Assembly (NCBI GenBank): GCA_001776935.1
Contig: MFDN01000009.1
Span: forward strand, 1 to 34,831
Reading direction: 5' to 3'
DNA: 34,831 nt
DNA from: Candidatus Daviesbacteria bacterium RIFCSPLOWO2_01_FULL_39_23
GTDB lineage: Bacteria > Patescibacteriota > Microgenomatia > Daviesbacterales > UBA10151
The notes under the pieces are model-generated. The model did no database searches, had not been told where the DNA came from, and saw only the letters and a program-made list of their open reading frames with translations. Position 1 is the first letter of the stretch. Each line of letters begins with the position of its first letter. Positions 29,202 through 34,831 of this stretch are shown piece after piece. Made by a program: the position numbers and the translations under genes.

Positions 29202-29825
29202 ATGGATTATTTTACAGATTATAAAGTTGAGCATGGGGATAAAATAAAAAAGATCTTTTCCGGACCTAAAATTATTTTTGCGATTTTAGGAATTGTGATA
29301 TTAATAGAGTTTATATATGCATTTAGGGTTCTGACGCAACCGGTGTCTGTTGCTGCGCCGTCTATTTCGCCGGCTGCTACAATTGTAAAATCCGGAGGCA
29401 GAATTTCTCTTGCTGCTCCTAAGACAAGCATTTTGGTAAAAGAAGTCATTCCTGTAAAGGTTAAGATTGAAAGCGGCGGAAATACGCTTGGCGGCGCTGA
29501 CGTGATTATTAAATATGACCCAAAAATATTAGAAGCGACACAGGGAGCAATAATACGGGGAGCTATTTTTGATGAATATCCTTTTGTATCTCTTGATTCA
29601 AAAACCGGTTTAATTTCTATTTCCGGGATAAGCAGTATCGGAGAAGGTTTTAAGGGTGCGGAAGGCGACTTTGCCACTATAACTTTTAAGGCTAAGAGTA
29701 AGGGAGCAACTTCTTTATCCGTTGATTTTCAAAAGGGATCAACTGCTGATTCTAACCTGGTGGAAAAAGATGCCTCCAGGGATATATTGGAAACCATAGG
29801 TAATCTGGAATTGAATGTGCAATGA
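29202..29825 (+). CDS. Cohesin-domain protein with N-terminal membrane anchor
   Basis: TM 'IIFAILGIVILIEFIYAF'; 'VIPVKVKIESGGNTLGGADVIIKYDPKILEATQG...GFKGAEGDFATITFKAKSKGATSLSVDF'. Confidence 0.82.
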   Translation: MDYFTDYKVEHGDKIKKIFSGPKIIFAILGIVILIEFIYAFRVLTQPVSVAAPSISPAATIVKSGGRISLAAPKTSILVKEVIPVKVKIESGGNTLGGADVIIKYDPKILEATQGAIIRGAIFDEYPFVSLDSKTGLISISGISSIGEGFKGAEGDFATITFKAKSKGATSLSVDFQKGSTADSNLVEKDASRDILETIGNLELNVQ

Positions 29826-30541
29826 AAAAATGTTTAATTTTGCTTTTTGCTTTTAGTTTTTTGTTTTTAGTGCTGCCTAAAACCGCGAAGGCAGCTTCTT
29901 TGTCCTTATCTCCTGCAACAGGAACCCTTAATATCGGCTGCACATATTCTCTGGATGTAGTGCTGGATACAGCCGGGGCGCAAACCGACGGCACAGACGC
30001 TATTTTAAATTTTGATTCCACCCGCTTTAGCATTAATTCAAACTCGATTATTCCCAACACTAATATATATCCGGATTTTCCGGGCAACAACGTAGATGAA
30101 TCAAGCGGTAAAATCACCATTTCCGGCCTTGCTTCGGTTTCCTCTGCTTTTTCGGGAAAAGGCACTTTGGCAACACTGCGTTTTGTAGTGAAAGATCAGG
30201 CGCCTACCGGAGCAACCCAAATTACGTTTGAATTTGATCCTAATGATAAAGCTAAAACTACGGATTCTAATGTGGTAGAGCGTAATACCGTGGTGGATGT
30301 GTTGAATTCAGTGACAAATGGAAGTTTCGTAATTGGCAAAGGGGCGTGCGGTAGTAATATTGCCAGCCCGCTTCCTCAGGGTGCTGATTCTGTTTCAACG
30401 CCTGCAGGTCAGCTAAAAAATCTTGACCAGCTTGTAGATAAGACCGGTAAAGGAACGGGTACTGTTGAGCTTACTTCTGTGGTGGCGATTGTGGGCGGAG
30501 TTTTGACTATTTTAGGGATTTTGGGACTGGCACTGCTTTAA
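29822..30541 (+). CDS. Cohesin-domain protein with signal peptide and C-terminal membrane anchor
   Basis: 'SLSLSPATGTLNIGCTYSLDVVLDTAGAQTDGTDAILNFDSTRFSI...AFSGKGTLATLRFVVK'; C-terminal TM 'VVAIVGGVLTILGILGLALL'; ATGA overlap with the preceding gene. Confidence 0.82.
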   Translation: MKKCLILLFAFSFLFLVLPKTAKAASLSLSPATGTLNIGCTYSLDVVLDTAGAQTDGTDAILNFDSTRFSINSNSIIPNTNIYPDFPGNNVDESSGKITISGLASVSSAFSGKGTLATLRFVVKDQAPTGATQITFEFDPNDKAKTTDSNVVERNTVVDVLNSVTNGSFVIGKGACGSNIASPLPQGADSVSTPAGQLKNLDQLVDKTGKGTGTVELTSVVAIVGGVLTILGILGLALL

Positions 30542-30544
30542 AAT

Positions 30545-31474
30545 ATGGCTGTCCTTTCTGCGCTTATTACTGATTTCTTAGAGTATTTGGAGCTTGAGCG
30601 TAATGCCTCCCAGCTCACTATCAGAAATTATGACCACTATTTGAAAAGGTTTTTAAATTTTGCCGGTGATATTGACCCCAAGGAAATTGATTTAAATTTA
30701 GTAAGAAAATTTCGGCTTTATCTATCCCGTTGGACAGATCCTGAGAGTCAGAAGAATTTAAAAAGGGTCACTCAAAATTATTTTATGATAGCTTTAAGGG
30801 CATTTTTAAGATATCTGGCAAGGATTGATGTTGTTACACTTTCAGCGGAAAAAGTGGAGCTTGGAGAAGCTGAACCGCGGCCGTTAAAAGTTTTGGATAA
30901 CTCTCAGCTTAATTCCCTTCTTGAGGCGCCGGATGTAAATAAAAAAGACGGACTTAGGGACAGGGCAATCCTGGAAACCCTTTTTTCAACTGGACTTCGG
31001 GTATCAGAACTTGCGGCCTTAAATAGGGATACTATCAATTTGGCGAGGAAAGAGTTTGGTATTGTGGGTAAAGGAGGAAAAGAACGGGTAGTTTTTTTAT
31101 CGGATAACGCTGGTGTGTACCTGGAAAAATATTTATCGGCCCGAAAAGATACCTTTAGGCCGCTGTTTATAAGGTTTCAGGGTAAAATTGATCTTACTGA
31201 GGGAGGAGAAGCTATGAGGCTGACATCCAGATCAATTGAAAGGATAGTGGAAAAATATGTCAAAATCTTAGGGCTTTCTGTAAAAGCAACTCCGCACACC
31301 CTGCGGCATGGCTTTGCCACTGATCTTTTAATAAACGGCGCAGATATCCGTTCGGTACAGGAAATGTTGGGTCATTCTAACATTGCCACCACCCAAATCT
31401 ACACCCACGTTACCAATGCCCATCTTAAGGATGTGCATAAAGCATTCCATTCAGGGAATGCGGCGGGGACGTAA
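30545..31474 (+). CDS. XerC/D-like tyrosine recombinase
   Basis: 'STGLRVSELAALNRDTI', 'TPHTLRHGFATDLLINGADIRSVQEMLGHSNIATTQIYTHV'. Confidence 0.93.
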   Translation: MAVLSALITDFLEYLELERNASQLTIRNYDHYLKRFLNFAGDIDPKEIDLNLVRKFRLYLSRWTDPESQKNLKRVTQNYFMIALRAFLRYLARIDVVTLSAEKVELGEAEPRPLKVLDNSQLNSLLEAPDVNKKDGLRDRAILETLFSTGLRVSELAALNRDTINLARKEFGIVGKGGKERVVFLSDNAGVYLEKYLSARKDTFRPLFIRFQGKIDLTEGGEAMRLTSRSIERIVEKYVKILGLSVKATPHTLRHGFATDLLINGADIRSVQEMLGHSNIATTQIYTHVTNAHLKDVHKAFHSGNAAGT

Positions 31475-31478
31475 ATAG

Positions 31479-31844
31479 CTACTTCCCTATTTTACCTAAA
31501 TCTTTAAACACTGCATTTAAAGCAGTTGAAACAACAGAAAGCACTATTGCTCCTAAAATTGCCGCAAGCCATCCGTCGATAGTAACCCCCTTAACTATAG
31601 CTGAAACTATAAATAAGATAATGGCATTAATCACAAAAACAAACAGTCCTAAAGTGACGATTGTTAAGGGTGCAGTGATAAAACTTAGTATTGGTTTTAT
31701 AAAGGTGTTAACCACCCCTAAAACTATCGCTGCAAGCAGTGCCGTTGTAAAATCAGCAACCTGGAATCCGGGAACGATGTAGGCTGCCAGCAATAGAGCT
31801 AAGGCATTTAAAACCAAAGCTATTATAATTTGCAAATTGATCAC
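31479..31844 (-). CDS. Phage holin family 4-like small membrane protein (YvlD-type)
   Basis: Four TM segments; 'NTFIKPILSFITAPLTIVTLGLFVFVINAIILFIVSAIV'; GGGGGTGATC Shine-Dalgarno-like sequence. Confidence 0.82.
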   Translation of the reverse strand: MINLQIIIALVLNALALLLAAYIVPGFQVADFTTALLAAIVLGVVNTFIKPILSFITAPLTIVTLGLFVFVINAIILFIVSAIVKGVTIDGWLAAILGAIVLSVVSTALNAVFKDLGKIGK

Positions 31845-31914
31845 CCCCTTATTTTAATACTGAAATAAATATTTATACTTGTCAACATACCTGTTAAACT
31901 AAAATAATATACTT

Positions 31915-32469
31915 ATGGATTCTAAGGTAAAGAAGTTAATTTTTAAAACGGCTGTTTTTGCTGTTAGTTTAAGTTTTGCGTGGTGGATCTTAAAAAGCGG
32001 TTACTTAAGCGTAATGATTGATACTATTTTACCCCTTAAGTTTGTTTCTGAAATTGTGGCAGGAATTTTTTATACTTCTTTTTTAACTTCGCCGGTTTCT
32101 GTGGCTATGCTGGTTATTTTGGCAAAAGCAAATAATCCCGTTACAACAGCTTTACTTGCAGGCGTCGGAACGGTGATCGGAGACCTGCTTATTATAAAGT
32201 TTTTCAGGTCGCAGATTTCAACTGATTTAAATGTGGTCTCAAAGGAGCTTCATCTTCAAAGGATTAATGCATTTTTAAAAATGCTGCATATAGATTTTTT
32301 AATTCCTCTTTTGGGGGCAGTTATTGTGGCTTCTCCCCTGCCGGATGAGCTGGGGCTTATGATGCTTGGTGCATCCAAATTAAATTACCGCGAGCTAGCA
32401 ATTTTAAGTTACACTTTAAATACCGCAGGAATATTATTAATAGTTACGCCGGTTAATTTACTATCATGA
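31915..32469 (+). CDS. Hypothetical multi-pass membrane protein
   Basis: 184-aa ORF; ATGA overlap with the downstream ATPase gene. Confidence 0.65.
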   Translation: MDSKVKKLIFKTAVFAVSLSFAWWILKSGYLSVMIDTILPLKFVSEIVAGIFYTSFLTSPVSVAMLVILAKANNPVTTALLAGVGTVIGDLLIIKFFRSQISTDLNVVSKELHLQRINAFLKMLHIDFLIPLLGAVIVASPLPDELGLMMLGASKLNYRELAILSYTLNTAGILLIVTPVNLLS

Positions 32470-34769
32470 TTGGTTTAACTACGCATCAGGCAGAAGAATT
32501 GTTGAAAAAATACGGTTTAAATGCCCTGCCGCAAAAACAAAATTCCTCTGCGCTTAAGGTTTTCCTAAAACAGGTGCAAAATCCCCTTTCATACTTATTA
32601 ATAGGTGCTGTAGTTTTATCTTTTGTGATCGGCGATAAATTAGACGCCTTTTTAATTGCGGCTATTTTGATTTTAAATACCATCTTAGGATTTTGGCAGG
32701 AATACAAAGCCTCAAGAGAACTTGAGGCTTTGCGGAAACTCGAGGTTGAATACGCAAGAGTGGAAAGAGATGGCCGGCAAATTGAGATATCTTCAAGCTT
32801 GCTTGTTCCCGGAGATCTGGTTATTTTAGAATCCGGCGACCGTATTCCTGCAGACGGAAAAATCGCAGAATGCTACTCTTTGCAGGTAAATGAGTCCATT
32901 CTAACAGGTGAATCTTTGCCGGTTATAAAATCGGATAAAAAAGATGAAAATTTAGTATATTTTGGCACTACTGTTACCTCGGGACGTGCCAAAATATGGG
33001 TTTTGCAAACCGGTGTTCAAACGAAATTTGGAATTTTAGCTCAACAATTATCTTTGGTTGAGGATGAGCAAACTCCGTTTGAAAAAGCGCTTGCTAATTT
33101 CAGCAAAGGTTTAGGGTTAGGAGCCCTGGTAATCTCAGTGGTGATTTTTATTTTGAGAATGCTGCAGGGATATGAGCTTTCCGAAGTCCTGCTTTCCAGT
33201 ATTGCCTTAATGGTGGCTGTTGTGCCTGAAGGCCTGCCTGCTGTTGTGACAATAGTTTTGGCTTTGGGTATGCGCAAAATGTATAAGAAAAATGCATTGG
33301 TGCGGAAAATGATTGCAGTTGAATCCCTGGGAACAGCCACAATAATTTGTACAGATAAAACCGGGACTTTAACTAAAAATGAAATGAGAGTCAAAGAAAT
33401 TAAAGTTTTAGGTCTGCAGGAAAAAGAGCTTCTTTTATGTTCAGTGCTTTGCAATAGCGCAAATTTAGTTTTAAAAGAAAAAGGTTTTGATATTTTGGGA
33501 GATACCACGGAGGGAGCTTTGCTTCTTTGGGCAAAAGATAAAGGTGTGGATATAGAGCTTACCCGTTCGGAAGGGAAACTGCTTGAGGAAATTCCTTTTA
33601 GTCTGGAAACAAGAAAAATGACTGTAGTATGGCAAAACGGAAGTAAAAAATCCGTATATGTTAAAGGCGCGCCTGAGGTTTTAATTCCCAACTCTAATTT
33701 GTCAGAAAAAGATCAAAAAAAATGGGAGCTGGAATATCAGGAGATGGCAAAAAAGGGTCTTAGGGTTTTGGCATTCTCCAAAGATAGAAAGTTTCTGGGT
33801 TTGGCAGGTATTGCTGATGAGGTTAGGGCTGAGGTGAAGGATGCAATAAAACAAACCAAGCAGGCAGGGATTAAAGTGGTTATGGTGACAGGAGATAATG
33901 AATTAACAGCCAAAGCCATTGGTGAAGAAGTTGGGCTTTTATCAGACGGAGACGAGATTTTAACAGGCATCCAGCTAACCCAACTTGATGAGGAGGAATT
34001 CTTGCAGATAATCGGCAAAGTTAAAATCTTTGCCCGTATCACACCGGCGCAGAAACTTCGCATTGTTAGAGCATACCAGTTATTGGGTGAGGTGGTTGCT
34101 GTTACAGGAGACGGGGTTAATGATGTTTTGGCTTTAAAGCAGGCAGAAATAGGGGTTTCTATGGGGATAACAGGAACAGATACCAGCAAGGAAGCCTCGG
34201 ATATAATTTTGCTGGATGATAATTTCGCAACTTTAGTAAGCGCTGTTGAACAGGGTCGCCTTATTTATTCCAATATCTTAAAAGTGGTAAAGTTTCTATT
34301 AACAGGAAACCTTTCGGAAATGCTTTTGATTGTGGGAGGAGCTGTTTTGGGATTACCTGCTCCTCTTTTGCCAATCCAAATTCTTTGGATTAATTTCGTG
34401 ACAGACGGTCCTCCGGCGCTGGCTTTAGGATTTGACAGTCCTTCTTCTGCTCTAATGCGAGTGCCCCCCAGAAAGAAGTTAAATTTATTAAACAAAGACT
34501 CTATGCGTTTTATTTTAATTGGAGGTGTCACTATTTCTATTTTATGTTTGTTAGCATTTTATCTGACTTTCACTTTGGTGGGATTGCAAACTTCCCATGC
34601 TGTAACATTTACACTGATGGTATTTTTGCAAATGCTGCTTCCGTTTATTATGAGAAGGCATCACACAATTTTGTCTAACAAAAGGCTGTTTTTGTCTGTT
34701 GCAATCATCCTACTGATGCAGATTTTAATAATTGTTTTTCCGCCGCTGCGGTCATTATTTAAGATTTAA
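32466..34769 (+). CDS. Cation-transporting P-type ATPase (Ca2+-ATPase-like, type II)
   Basis: 'TGESLPV', 'PEGLPAVVTIVLALGMRKM', 'IICTDKTGTLTKNEM', 'VMVTGDNELTAKAIG', 'VAVTGDGVNDVLALKQAEIGVSMG'. Confidence 0.95.
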   Translation: MIGLTTHQAEELLKKYGLNALPQKQNSSALKVFLKQVQNPLSYLLIGAVVLSFVIGDKLDAFLIAAILILNTILGFWQEYKASRELEALRKLEVEYARVERDGRQIEISSSLLVPGDLVILESGDRIPADGKIAECYSLQVNESILTGESLPVIKSDKKDENLVYFGTTVTSGRAKIWVLQTGVQTKFGILAQQLSLVEDEQTPFEKALANFSKGLGLGALVISVVIFILRMLQGYELSEVLLSSIALMVAVVPEGLPAVVTIVLALGMRKMYKKNALVRKMIAVESLGTATIICTDKTGTLTKNEMRVKEIKVLGLQEKELLLCSVLCNSANLVLKEKGFDILGDTTEGALLLWAKDKGVDIELTRSEGKLLEEIPFSLETRKMTVVWQNGSKKSVYVKGAPEVLIPNSNLSEKDQKKWELEYQEMAKKGLRVLAFSKDRKFLGLAGIADEVRAEVKDAIKQTKQAGIKVVMVTGDNELTAKAIGEEVGLLSDGDEILTGIQLTQLDEEEFLQIIGKVKIFARITPAQKLRIVRAYQLLGEVVAVTGDGVNDVLALKQAEIGVSMGITGTDTSKEASDIILLDDNFATLVSAVEQGRLIYSNILKVVKFLLTGNLSEMLLIVGGAVLGLPAPLLPIQILWINFVTDGPPALALGFDSPSSALMRVPPRKKLNLLNKDSMRFILIGGVTISILCLLAFYLTFTLVGLQTSHAVTFTLMVFLQMLLPFIMRRHHTILSNKRLFLSVAIILLMQILIIVFPPLRSLFKI

Positions 34770-34831
34770 TTTTCTTTCATTGAGTAGGCTGAGATACATC
34801 GGTAACACTTCTAAGTTAGAATAACTAACTT

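Noticed and set aside
33041-33691. 216-aa minus-strand ORF opposite the P-type ATPase, and other antisense ORFs (e.g. 34189-33737, 21733-21233, 29677-29219)
   Set aside because: Overlapped by well-recognised or better-supported coding frames; no recognisable domains; typical shadow ORFs.

Overview
The window looks like a stretch of a Candidate Phyla Radiation genome, probably Microgenomates-like; this lineage call is inferred from gene content and style, not from a search. It uses the standard code (TGA works as a stop, with several ATGA/TGA gene overlaps) and is densely coded on both strands. Housekeeping genes include tgt, yebC, ruvC, an RluD-type pseudouridine synthase, a KefB-like antiporter and a P-type cation ATPase. 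Two-component, toxin-antitoxin and envelope genes are also present. The most notable content is: (1) a compact cohesin/dockerin locus at about 24.2-30.5 kb, with a GH5-like secreted hydrolase carrying a C-terminal dockerin, a large secreted dockerin protein and two membrane-anchored cohesin proteins, bracketed by two tyrosine recombinases; (2) tandem heptamer arrays of several different consensus sequences, lying in intergenic gaps, across stop codons, and in frame inside conserved genes (tgt, yebC, rlu) where they coincide with apparent loop insertions; (3) an unannotated ~880 bp non-coding region at 21.7-22.6 kb rich in inverted repeats; (4) a cassette of a GNAT/acyl-synthase-like protein, an E1/ThiF-like protein and a nitroreductase; (5) a >562-codon Cys-rich secreted protein running off the left edge that the supplied ORF track missed. 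All family names come from reading motifs by eye; no searches were run.
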